Origin: Leeuwenhoekiella sp044542075
GTDB lineage: Bacteria; Bacteroidota; Bacteroidia; Flavobacteriales; Flavobacteriaceae
DNA length: 64,000 nucleotides
Direction of reading: 5' to 3'
Assembly (NCBI RefSeq): GCF_044542075.1
Contig: NZ_JBITTU010000008.1
Location: 1 to 64,000, forward strand
Under the pieces are notes generated by a model. The model saw only the letters and a list, made by a program, of their open reading frames with translations. It did no database searches and was not told where the DNA came from. Both the position numbers and the translations under genes were made by a program. Shown here one piece after another: positions 23,031-31,266 of this stretch. Each line of letters opens with the position of its first letter. Within the stretch, counting starts at the first letter, position 1.

Positions 23031-26000
23031 CTATTTAAGCTCTGTAGGCAGAACTCCAAAATGAGCTTTAAAACATTTTGTAAAATATGACGGGGAAGAG
23101 AATCCCACTTTAAAACACACCTCACTTATCGAGGCATTACCACTTTCAATAAGTTCTTTTGCTTTTTCAAGGCGTATTTTTCTCAAAAATTCATTAGCAG
23201 AATTACCTGTTAGAGCCTTAATTTTTCGATATAATTGACTTCTACTTAAATTAAGTTCTTCGGCCAGATTCTCTACTGTGAGATTTTCATCAGAAATATT
23301 TGTCGTAATATACTCCAGCACTTTTGTAATAAATTTTTTATCAAGCTGTGAGGTGTTTTCGGGAATCATGACGTTGTTAGAGTCCTTTAAATACTTATTA
23401 AGAAGTACCTGACGGCTTAAAATAATCTGACGTAATTGTGCCTTTAAAATTTTCATATCAAAGGGCTTGTTAAGGTATACATCTGCACCGGCATCTATAC
23501 CGGTCACCCAATCTTCAGTCATTGCTTTTGCAGTTAACATAATTAGCGGAATATGACTGGTTTTTAAATCGGCTTTTAGCTGTGCGCAAAATGCAAAACC
23601 GTCTAACTCTGGCATAACAACATCTGTGATAATTAAATCGGGTATTTTCTTTGAAGCTAGAGCTAAACCTTCGGTGCCGTTAGACGCTTCTAAAATAAAA
23701 TATTCTGCTGAGAGTTCGTTTTTGAGGTAATTTCTTAACTCTGCATTATCCTCAACGATAAGTAAACTTTTTAAGTCACTGTCTTTTAATAATTCTGAAA
23801 CAGAATCTCTTTGAGTTACACTATTCTGTTGCGTTGCTGCACTTTCTTGCGGAACTAAAAACAGTTCATTTGCACTAAAATGTGCATAACCTAACGGAAA
23901 AAATAACCTAAACTTAGTCCCTACTCCTTCTTCACTTTCCACTTCTATTTTTCCTTTAAGAAGGTCTATAAAATTTTTAACCACTTCGAGACCTATACCT
24001 GTACCGCCGTAGTATTGACTGTTCATTTTTTCAACTTGATAAAATCGCTCAAAGATCTTATCTACTTCTTCTTTTTTGATTCCTAAGCCAGTATCTTCAA
24101 CCTGTATTTCTAATGCAGAAACCGGGTCGTTCTCATCTACCAGTGGAAGAATAATTTTCTGATTGCACCTGTACACGCTCACTGAAATACTGCCGGAGTC
24201 TGGTGTAATTTTAAATGCGTTTGAGAGTAAATTGAATAGAATTTTCTCAAGCATAGAGGGATCACTCCACAGTGACACATCAACCTCATCGGCCTCTACG
24301 TCAAGTACTATGTTTTTAAGTGAAGCTTCTTCTTCAAAATGAGAAGCAATTTCTTTGACAAAAACTCCCGCATCTAATTTTGAAGCTTTTACCGAAAATT
24401 TATTGATCTCAAGCTTTCTAAAATCCATAAGTTCGTCTATAAGACGTTTGAGACGGTTTGTATTTTTATGAATGATAGATAGCTTATCTGTAACGGGTTT
24501 TGGCATTTTAGAAAAACCACCATCTATAATATCTTCTAACGGATTTAAAATTAGAGTGAGTGGCGTTCTAAACTCATGTGAGATATTAGTAAAAAACTGA
24601 AGCTTTCTATCATTTAATACCTCTTCCTGTATTCTCCTGTCACGTTCTGAAGCTATAGCACGCTTTTCGGCAACCCTTTGTTTAACAAGATTGTATATAA
24701 AAAAGGAAATTATTAGCAGTGCAAATAAGTAAGCAGCGATAGCCGTATTTGTTGACCACCAGGGACGTAAGACTTTTATTTTTAATGTCTGCGGAATTTC
24801 ATCCCAAACGCCATCATTATTAGCTGCTTTCACTTTAAATACATAATCCCCAGGTGCTAGATTTGTGTATGTAGCGCTTCTGCTCTGACCTACATAATTC
24901 CATTTTTCATCAAAACCTTCTAGATAATACGCGTATTGATTTTTTTCAGACCGTGTAAAACTAATTCCTGCATATTCTATTGTAAATACAGATTGTGCAC
25001 TGGTAAGGGTAAGCGCCTCAGTTTGCGAAATAACTTTTTTTAATGGTGAGCCTTCGGTGTTAGGAATCACAGACTTATTAAAGAGTTTAAAGTCTGTAAA
25101 ATAAACCTGCGGACTGTAATCGTTAAAACTTATATTTTTAGGGTTTAAATAATTTATACCCTCATAACTACCAAAATATAAATAGCCGTTTTCATCTTTA
25201 AATGATGCATTATAATTAAAATCATTAGCCAAAAGACCATCTTGCTTATCGAAATTCTTAAACGTTCCTGAATCGGTATTTAGTTGCGTAAGACCGTTAT
25301 TTCCACCTACCCATATATTACCTTGATCATCTTCTAATATAGAAGCAATCGTTTCTTGCCCCAGGCCGTCGTCTCCTGTAAACCATATAAACGAATTGTC
25401 ATTAGGATTGTATTTACACAAACCGGCACCTATAGTTCCTACCCAGATAGAACCTTTTGAATCTTCAAATAGCGATGCGATGATGTCAATCTCTGTTCTG
25501 TCTGCTAAATTCTGACGCATTTTTTCCTTAAAAGAAACTGCACGCATAGTACCATTTAAAAGCTGTTCTACTTTATACAAACCACTTGTAGTGCCCAACC
25601 ATACTCCATCGTTATTGTCTACCATAACAGTACGCACGTCGCGCTGGCTCGCTAATGGATTAGAAAATAACTGGTCGTTAACGTGGGTGAGTTTTTTAGT
25701 TTGTGGATTATAGGAATGCAAACCCATAAGAAAGGTCCCTATCCAGATTGTACCTTTTGAATCTTCTGCAAAACTCATAACACGGTTTGATTTTAAACCA
25801 CCATCAGTATTAGAGACGTTGTATTGTTTAAAAGCTAAAGTGTTTTCAGGCAGATAGAAAATTCCAGAATTCCAGGTGCCTACCCAAATTGTGTTTTTAC
25901 TATCTATAAATAGTGTAACAATATCGCGGGCATTTAGGTTTTTAGCGATAGGGTTTTTAGGATCTGTAAGGTGGGTTATATTTTTGCTTTCTGTATTATA

Positions 26001-27161
26001 AACATCAACACCACCACCGTCTATACCTATCCAGATATTTCCTTTTTTATCGTTTATTATACCTGTTACCGAAGAGCCGTGTAGCGAATTATTAACATTA
26101 GGAAGGCTTTCTATGTCTTTAAATTTGTCATACAATTTGTCGTAAACTGCCAGCCCCTGATTGTAATACCCTATCCAGATACGGCCTTGCATATCTACAA
26201 ATAAAGACCATATTGAATTTGCCTTTATACTTCCTGTATCAAATTTATTATGCCTGTAATTTTTATAAATCTGATCGTTTTTATCAAGAACAAAAAGTCC
26301 GTCATTTTCAGTTCCACATAGCATTTTACCGTCTGGTGCCTGCGCTATAGCAAGAATACGTTTATCAGTCACCTCATAACTTAGTATCGTATAATTACCT
26401 CGCGCATCAAAGCTTATTTTAAACAGTCCGTTTGCAAAGGTTCCCACCCATAAAGCGCCAGTGTTGTCAAAAAATAAAGTCTCAATATGATATGATATAA
26501 GTTTATCGTCTTGTTCATACTGGGCTAAAACAGGCTCTACGACAGCACCTGTATATTTGAAAAGTCCCTTGTTTGTACCTATATATAAATCACCATACGT
26601 ACTAGTAACAATGCTGTTAACTTCTAACGAATTAATTTCTGAAAACCGTACCGGCACCTGATATCCCTCAAGGGTTCTAAGGTTTACTTTAAAAAGCCCG
26701 TGATAATGCGACCCTACCAGCAGGTTCCCATTTGCATCTTCCTGTATGGCTCTAATCTGAATGTTTGAAACCTCGAGCGAGTCTATATAAAGCTTCACCT
26801 CTTTAAAGTTATCGTAATCACGATCATATAAGTTTAAGCCATAATTTGTACCTGCCCACAAGCGATTTTGCTTATCTATAAATAATTTATGTATAAGTGA
26901 GCTACCTAAAGAGTTGCTATCATTAAAATTCTGCTTGTACGATGTTAAGTCGGCACCATTATATCTATTTATGCCTACGCCATTTGTACCAAACCAAATA
27001 AAACCAAGACTATCTTGAACAATTGTAGAAACAGCTCGTTGTGTATTGCCGTTTGCAATGTTTAAAAAACGGTACTCTTCCTCTACTTCCTGAGCAAATA
27101 CACTATTGTATAGAAGTAAACTTAATATAACAGCTATCTTAAAAGATACTCTAATCTTCAT
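23031..27161 (-). CDS. Hybrid two-component system regulator (HTCS): periplasmic propeller sensor, histidine kinase, receiver, AraC output
   Basis: The product is 1376 residues from the ATG at 27161, which gives a clean signal peptide ending VFAQ; an ATG 60 bp upstream would add 20 residues before it. The order of domains is: about 14 two-component-regulator propeller repeats (WFGTNG, WAGTNYGL, IWVGTW); a Y_Y_Y domain (YAYYLEGFDEKWNYV, about 730-790); a membrane segment (about 800-822); HisKA with NISHEFRTPLTL (His862); HATPase with NLLSNAFK and DTGLGI; a receiver with Asp1180 (LIITDVVMP); and an AraC HTH (LAEELNLSRSQLYRKIKALTG to VGFSSPSYFTKCF). HTCS proteins sense oligosaccharides in the periplasm and activate their own PUL. 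It should control susCD, the symporter and the divergent glycosidase. Confidence 0.95.
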   Translation of the reverse strand: MKIRVSFKIAVILSLLLYNSVFAQEVEEEYRFLNIANGNTQRAVSTIVQDSLGFIWFGTNGVGINRYNGADLTSYKQNFNDSNSLGSSLIHKLFIDKQNRLWAGTNYGLNLYDRDYDNFKEVKLYIDSLEVSNIQIRAIQEDANGNLLVGSHYHGLFKVNLRTLEGYQVPVRFSEINSLEVNSIVTSTYGDLYIGTNKGLFKYTGAVVEPVLAQYEQDDKLISYHIETLFFDNTGALWVGTFANGLFKISFDARGNYTILSYEVTDKRILAIAQAPDGKMLCGTENDGLFVLDKNDQIYKNYRHNKFDTGSIKANSIWSLFVDMQGRIWIGYYNQGLAVYDKLYDKFKDIESLPNVNNSLHGSSVTGIINDKKGNIWIGIDGGGVDVYNTESKNITHLTDPKNPIAKNLNARDIVTLFIDSKNTIWVGTWNSGIFYLPENTLAFKQYNVSNTDGGLKSNRVMSFAEDSKGTIWIGTFLMGLHSYNPQTKKLTHVNDQLFSNPLASQRDVRTVMVDNNDGVWLGTTSGLYKVEQLLNGTMRAVSFKEKMRQNLADRTEIDIIASLFEDSKGSIWVGTIGAGLCKYNPNDNSFIWFTGDDGLGQETIASILEDDQGNIWVGGNNGLTQLNTDSGTFKNFDKQDGLLANDFNYNASFKDENGYLYFGSYEGINYLNPKNISFNDYSPQVYFTDFKLFNKSVIPNTEGSPLKKVISQTEALTLTSAQSVFTIEYAGISFTRSEKNQYAYYLEGFDEKWNYVGQSRSATYTNLAPGDYVFKVKAANNDGVWDEIPQTLKIKVLRPWWSTNTAIAAYLFALLIISFFIYNLVKQRVAEKRAIASERDRRIQEEVLNDRKLQFFTNISHEFRTPLTLILNPLEDIIDGGFSKMPKPVTDKLSIIHKNTNRLKRLIDELMDFRKLEINKFSVKASKLDAGVFVKEIASHFEEEASLKNIVLDVEADEVDVSLWSDPSMLEKILFNLLSNAFKITPDSGSISVSVYRCNQKIILPLVDENDPVSALEIQVEDTGLGIKKEEVDKIFERFYQVEKMNSQYYGGTGIGLEVVKNFIDLLKGKIEVESEEGVGTKFRLFFPLGYAHFSANELFLVPQESAATQQNSVTQRDSVSELLKDSDLKSLLIVEDNAELRNYLKNELSAEYFILEASNGTEGLALASKKIPDLIITDVVMPELDGFAFCAQLKADLKTSHIPLIMLTAKAMTEDWVTGIDAGADVYLNKPFDMKILKAQLRQIILSRQVLLNKYLKDSNNVMIPENTSQLDKKFITKVLEYITTNISDENLTVENLAEELNLSRSQLYRKIKALTGNSANEFLRKIRLEKAKELIESGNASISEVCFKVGFSSPSYFTKCFKAHFGVLPTELK

Positions 27162-27488
27162 AATTCTATAAAAGGAAAAGGTACAGGTTAATTCTTTTTT
27201 TGGCACGTGTAGGGAGTTCAATAATTTAAAAAAAGAAATTCAAATTAATTAAATAACTGGAGAACTTCAGCCTTAAATTTTAAAGTAATGATTTAGTTAA
27301 TGTACAATATAAATAGAAAAAAATAAGAGGTATACAAATGCATCATTTGTATTAGTAAGAGCATCATATCTGTTAGATAGTGCCATTTATAACTTAGATA
27401 TTTAAGTACCGTAACAAAAATCCATATAGATCAATCTTATATAAAAACCCTTTGCTAATTAGATTATCAAAATAAAGTTTAAACTCGT
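27162..27488. other. Divergent intergenic region between HTCS and glycosidase genes
   Basis: This is 327 bp of AT-rich DNA with no convincing gene. It must hold the promoters of the HTCS gene (minus) and the glycosidase gene (plus). No good TAnnTTTG match is seen for either, which suggests activator-dependent promoters. The only structured element seen is the direct repeat at 27340-27367. Confidence 0.7.
27340..27367. promoter_or_regulatory. Direct repeat GCATCAT x2 at 21-bp spacing, candidate HTCS binding site
   Basis: GCATCAT starts at 27340 and again at 27361, 21 bp apart, in the divergent promoter region of the PUL. The core GCWTCA and the 21-bp period match the pair upstream of susC (13033 and 13054). 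This is expected for tandem AraC-type DNA contacts. Function is inferred. Confidence 0.35.
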
Positions 27489-29132
27489 ATGAAATATAGA
27501 ATCATAATATATATACAGGTAGTATTCTTACTTATATTAAATGCTTTTACGGTGTCTGCTCAAATACCTGAGTCTACTATACCGCACTTAAGAAAGCTTG
27601 GTTATACTACCCAGCTAATCGTAGAAGGTAAACCCTTTTTAATTTTAGGAGGAGAATTAGGCAATTCTACCTTTACAAGTCTAGAAAGTATGGTTCCTGT
27701 CTGGCCAAAATTAAAAGCTTTTAACCTTAACACAGTTTTAGCTCCCGTTTACTGGGAATTATTAGAGCCGGAAGAAGGAAAATTTGATTTTCAGCTTTTA
27801 GATGATTTATTAAAAGAAGCTCGTAAAAATGAACTCAAAGTTGTGTTGCTTTGGTTTGGTTCCTGGAAAAATAGTATGTCTAGCCATGTTCCCTCATGGG
27901 TAAAAACCAATCAGAAAAAATTTCCGCGGGCAAAAGATGAAAATGGAATTAGCCAAGAAATACTTTCCCCATTCAGCACGGCTAATTTAAATGCAGATCG
28001 CACTGCATTTAATACGTTAATGCAGCATTTAAAGGAGTTTGATTCTAAAGAGCAAACTGTAATTATGGTGCAACCCGAAAATGAAGTAGGAATGCTACCC
28101 TCTGCACGGGACCACAGCAAAGAAGCTAATCTCAAATTTGAAGCGGCAGTTCCGCAAGCTCTTATAAACTATATGCAGAAACATAAAGAAAATCTTGTGC
28201 CAGAACTTTATAACGCTTGGGAACAAAACGGCTTTAAAACAAAGGGTAATTGGCAAGAACTCTTTGGTAAAGGAGATCACACCGATGAGTTTTTTATGGC
28301 CTGGTATTTTTCTGAATTTACAAATGCAGTTGTTGCTGCCGGTAAAGATGCCTATGCGCTCCCAATGTTTGTAAATGCAGCTCTAAACTATAAAGGTCGT
28401 AAACCGGGTGAATACCCCAGTGCCGGCCCACTGCCACATTTAATGGATATCTGGAAAGCTGCCGGTTCTCAGATAGATTTTATGTCACCAGATTTTTACA
28501 ATCCTGATTTTAAATATTGGAATGATTTATATGTAAGGCAGGGAGACCCGTTATTTATTCCTGAGCATCGCTATGACAAAACCATTGCCGGGAAAGCTGC
28601 TTTTGCTATAGGTCACTATGAGGCAATGGGTTTTTCACCATTTGCAATAGAATCTGCAGAAGACCCTAAGAATCAACCTTTGTCAAAAATGTATGATTTA
28701 CTTGGCCAGTTGACACCAACAATTATGGCAAATCAGGGTCAAAATAAAATTGAGGGTGTATTGCTTGATAAGGAAAATGAAGGAAGTATCGTAAGTCTCG
28801 GCGACTATGAGTTTACATTTAACCACAGTTATAAACTAGGTTGGGAAGATGCAGCCAAAGACGAAAATTGGGACATGGCAGGAGCACTCATTGTACAAAC
28901 AGGAGCAAACGAATTCTATATAGCTGGAAATGGTATTTATGTAACTTTTAAAAATCTTAAAAATCCAGATTTACATGTAGGCATTTTAAAAGTAGATGAG
29001 GGAGTTTTTGAAAATAATGTGTGGAAAATAAGACGTCATTTAAACGGAGATCAAACCCATCAAGGAAGACATTTGCGCATCTTTAAAGAAGACTATAAAA
29101 TACAGCGTTTAGAACTTTACAATTACAGATAG
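27489..29132 (+). CDS. GH35-like clan GH-A glycosidase with DUF5597 C-terminal domain (probable beta-galactosidase)
   Basis: The product is 547 residues with a signal peptide ending VSAQ (about residue 25). A TIM-barrel start typical of GH35/GH42 relatives follows: FLILGGELGNST, FNLNTVLAPVYWELLEPEEGKFDF. The probable acid/base is Glu199 in VQPENEVG. The probable nucleophile is Glu359 in PLFIPEHRYD. The last ~130 residues (GVLLDKENEGSIVSLGDYEF to VQTGANEFYIAGNGIYVTF) match what I know of DUF5597, which caps this subgroup. Export to the periplasm or outer membrane is expected. Exo-removal of beta-galactosyl residues from the imported glycan is inferred, and other beta-linked sugars are possible. 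It is transcribed divergently from the HTCS gene. Confidence 0.85.
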   Translation: MKYRIIIYIQVVFLLILNAFTVSAQIPESTIPHLRKLGYTTQLIVEGKPFLILGGELGNSTFTSLESMVPVWPKLKAFNLNTVLAPVYWELLEPEEGKFDFQLLDDLLKEARKNELKVVLLWFGSWKNSMSSHVPSWVKTNQKKFPRAKDENGISQEILSPFSTANLNADRTAFNTLMQHLKEFDSKEQTVIMVQPENEVGMLPSARDHSKEANLKFEAAVPQALINYMQKHKENLVPELYNAWEQNGFKTKGNWQELFGKGDHTDEFFMAWYFSEFTNAVVAAGKDAYALPMFVNAALNYKGRKPGEYPSAGPLPHLMDIWKAAGSQIDFMSPDFYNPDFKYWNDLYVRQGDPLFIPEHRYDKTIAGKAAFAIGHYEAMGFSPFAIESAEDPKNQPLSKMYDLLGQLTPTIMANQGQNKIEGVLLDKENEGSIVSLGDYEFTFNHSYKLGWEDAAKDENWDMAGALIVQTGANEFYIAGNGIYVTFKNLKNPDLHVGILKVDEGVFENNVWKIRRHLNGDQTHQGRHLRIFKEDYKIQRLELYNYR

Positions 29133-29193
29133 TAAGCTGTTTTATTATGTATCTAAATCCTATAAATAGAATTTTAAATTAAAAACAAAAACA

Positions 29194-29787
29194 TCAAGAT
29201 TTAAATCCTAATGACTTTTTGAAAAAATTTGTAAGTCTACTTTGTGTAGGATAGCTTCTATATCTTGTCAAATTATTAAAAATTAAAGCGATAATAAATA
29301 ATATTAAAGTACCCGTTAGAACTGGTGAGAGCACATATAAATAACCCAAAGCTTTAATTTTTTCTGTTCCCATAACCGCTATTAGAGCTGTCGCTCCACC
29401 GGGAGGATGAAGTGTTTTTGTGAATTGCATTGCAATAATAGAACAAGCGACTGCAAGAGGAGCGTTTATCCAAATTATATCTGGCACTATTTTGTAAATA
29501 GTAACACCTATAAGTGCAGATACGATATGACCTCCTATTAAGTTTCTAGGTTGTGCAAGAGGACTGTTTATTGAACCGTAAATTAATACACTTGATGCTC
29601 CAAAAGAACCTATTAAAAATATATTTTCTATCTCAGGTATATATAATGACTGTACATAGGCGATACTACCTATACCTATAAATGCACCAATAAATGACCA
29701 AAATAATTCCCTGGTATTAACTAAGGTTTCTTTGTAAATAATATATTTTGATAATCTATACGTTCTTTTTACAAATTTTCTAGGCAT
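29194..29787 (-). CDS. HPP-family integral membrane protein
   Basis: The product is 197 residues with 4-5 membrane segments. It carries the signature HPPGGATALIAV (His127) and the second family motif SFGASSVLIYG followed by PLAQPRNLIGGH. HPP proteins are small membrane proteins. One cyanobacterial member is linked to nitrite transport, but most have no assigned role. It is the last gene of an eight-gene minus-strand operon starting at 33135, with all intergenic gaps under 55 bp, and that operon also holds glutamate dehydrogenase. A nitrogen-related transport role is therefore conceivable, but this is inference. Confidence 0.85.
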   Translation of the reverse strand: MPRKFVKRTYRLSKYIIYKETLVNTRELFWSFIGAFIGIGSIAYVQSLYIPEIENIFLIGSFGASSVLIYGSINSPLAQPRNLIGGHIVSALIGVTIYKIVPDIIWINAPLAVACSIIAMQFTKTLHPPGGATALIAVMGTEKIKALGYLYVLSPVLTGTLILFIIALIFNNLTRYRSYPTQSRLTNFFKKSLGFKS

Positions 29788-29840
29788 TACTGCTGGTATA
29801 TTTTTGATTTAAAATATTGAGAGATCACAAAAAAAGCTAC

Positions 29841-29945
29841 TTAAAATAAAGCAAGTACCATCTTATTAAATAAAAACAGACAGCCGAAGAATAGTACGCA
29901 CAAAATAATGATTTGCAGTAAAAATTTGAATTCGTTTGTTTTCAT
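29841..29945 (-). CDS. Tiny single-pass membrane peptide (34 aa)
   Basis: A short frame, ATG at 29945 to TAA at 29841, encodes MKTNEFKFLLQ followed by a continuous hydrophobic stretch (about residues 9-26) and FNKMVLALF. It fills the 207-bp interval between two minus-strand genes in the same direction (49 bp after one stop, 53 bp before the next start). I do not recognise a family. The basic N-terminus followed by one helix is typical of regulatory or assembly micropeptides. It could also be a chance frame, since AT-rich DNA readily gives hydrophobic codons. Confidence 0.4.
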   Translation of the reverse strand: MKTNEFKFLLQIIILCVLFFGCLFLFNKMVLALF

Positions 29946-29994
29946 TTGCTCTCAGATTTAAATGATTCTTGAACTTAATTGCTTTTAATAAATG

Positions 29995-30375
29995 TTATCT
30001 AATTTCTAATGAAATTAAGCGCTCATATATGGTATTTTGTAACGCTTTAAATTCTCTGTAATGATTTACAAATTGATTGCGCTGCATATCTTGCTCGTGG
30101 TTCCAATCTAAATTGTAAATCCCAGAGCCGTACTCCTTTTCTTTTTGAAGTTTTTGTTCCTGTCTAAATAAAGCTGCAAGAAATAGGGTGTTTTTTCTTC
30201 TAAATGCAAGCAGATTATAATTTAAAGAATTGTTCTTTAATAGTTTTTTTTCAATTGCGGTTAATTGGTTTATCTCTAAAGTAAGTTGCTCTAGTTGCAG
30301 CATCCAGAAATTCAATTCTTTAATATCTTTATTAAAGAGTTGAATTGTAAAAAAATAGTCTTGTGATTTATTCAT
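29995..30375 (-). CDS. Hypothetical helical (coiled-coil-like) cytoplasmic protein
   Basis: The product is 126 residues with no signal peptide or membrane segment. It is rich in L, E, K, N and Q in a heptad-like pattern (LNFWMLQLEQLTLEINQL). A central segment is LLAFRRKNTLFLAALFRQEQ, and a conserved-looking helix is HEQDMQRNQFVNHYREF. The preceding gene (30409) has the same size, helical character and an LENLNLEFEALVKL segment aligning with LEQLTLEINQLTAI here, so the two may be distant paralogues. The position in a sigma-54-type operon with glutamate dehydrogenase and a GreA/Rnk-like factor suggests a stress or regulatory role. No function is assigned. Confidence 0.72.
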   Translation of the reverse strand: MNKSQDYFFTIQLFNKDIKELNFWMLQLEQLTLEINQLTAIEKKLLKNNSLNYNLLAFRRKNTLFLAALFRQEQKLQKEKEYGSGIYNLDWNHEQDMQRNQFVNHYREFKALQNTIYERLISLEIR

Positions 30376-30408
30376 TATAATAAAGTCAGAATCTTACTTC
30401 GACCCTGC

Positions 30409-30816
30409 TTAAAAATTACTTTTAAGTTGATTATTTGTTTGCAGATTTATACTATTAAAAAGGCTGCATTTTAATTTTGTGCATTGCTCAGCGTGATAAT
30501 TAAATAAACGTCTTAGCTGCTCATGCTGTCGTTGATAAAATATCTCACAATCCATATCATCGCATTCTCTATTGTCTTCTACTTGATTAACGTACTTATA
30601 ATAGATATTAAGTTGTGAGTTAGTTTCAGCTTTTTTGTCAACTATTTTTTGAATAAGACTAGTGTCTAAAACAAGGTTTAGATTAACCAATTTAACCAGA
30701 GCCTCAAACTCCAGGTTTAAATTTTCTAAAAGTTTTATCCAGGTATATAACTCTGCGCGAATATTCTTTTGAAAAAGATCATACTCGCTATCGTGATTAT
30801 AAGCGCTTGTATTCAT
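30409..30816 (-). CDS. Hypothetical helical cytoplasmic protein, possible paralogue of its downstream neighbour
   Basis: The product is 135 residues from ATG 30816. A GTG at 30849 is in frame but would overlap the upstream gene by 11 bp and is less likely. The N-terminal region DLFQKNIRAELYTWIKLLENLNLEFEALVKL (positions about 11-41) is helical. A Cys/Asp-rich turn ECDDMDCEIFYQRQHEQLRR and a late pair CTKLKC follow. No family is recognised. The four cysteines (CDDMDC and CTKLKC) could bind metal or form disulfides. It is co-directional with and only 22 bp from the GreA/Rnk-like gene. Confidence 0.72.
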   Translation of the reverse strand: MNTSAYNHDSEYDLFQKNIRAELYTWIKLLENLNLEFEALVKLVNLNLVLDTSLIQKIVDKKAETNSQLNIYYKYVNQVEDNRECDDMDCEIFYQRQHEQLRRLFNYHAEQCTKLKCSLFNSINLQTNNQLKSNF

Positions 30817-30838
30817 ATTTATAATTTTACAGGTCTTA

Positions 30839-31252
30839 TTATAAGACACTTGTATCTATAGAAGTACCCTGCTGCAAAACAGCTTTAATAACTAAACTTT
30901 TAGAACCATCTGGGAATATACCTAAGACCTCATCTCCTTGAGAGCAACCAATTAATGCAGCACCTAAAGGTGCCATAACAGAAATTCGTTTTTTTGAGAG
31001 ATCACTTTGCGCAGGAGGCACTATGTACAAGTCTTGTATTTGCTCGCTGCTTTCAACTGTAACTTTACTATAAAACCGAACCACATCTGCGGGGACATCT
31101 ATATCCTCGCAGATCATGGCCAGTTGTAATTCTTCGTTCAATTTATGTATTGAATCGCGTATAACAGGGTCGTCTAAATGATAAGAGATATTCATAATAC
31201 GTTTTAAAAGAACGTATTCTTTCTTCTCTAAAATTAAGCTTCCGTATTTCAA
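30839..31252 (-). CDS. GreA/GreB C-terminal-domain protein, Rnk-like
   Basis: The product is 137 residues. The C-terminal half carries the FKBP-like GreA/GreB domain signature ISVMAPLGAALIGCSQGDEV. The N-terminal ~50 residues (ILEKKEYVLLKRIMNISYHL) are too short for the long GreA coiled coil and resemble Rnk-type proteins. Rnk-like factors bind RNA polymerase near the secondary channel but lack the acidic tip needed for transcript cleavage. A modulator of transcription under the conditions that induce this operon is the likely role. It lies 14 bp downstream of glutamate dehydrogenase. Confidence 0.85.
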   Translation of the reverse strand: MKYGSLILEKKEYVLLKRIMNISYHLDDPVIRDSIHKLNEELQLAMICEDIDVPADVVRFYSKVTVESSEQIQDLYIVPPAQSDLSKKRISVMAPLGAALIGCSQGDEVLGIFPDGSKSLVIKAVLQQGTSIDTSVL

Positions 31253-31266
31253 AATAGGCTTCTCAA

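Noticed and set aside
27204..27209. CACGTG occurrences (13002, 21239, 27204, 33091) as one regulon motif
   Set aside because: Only the copy before susC is part of a longer palindrome. The others lack shared flanks, and one is inside a coding region.
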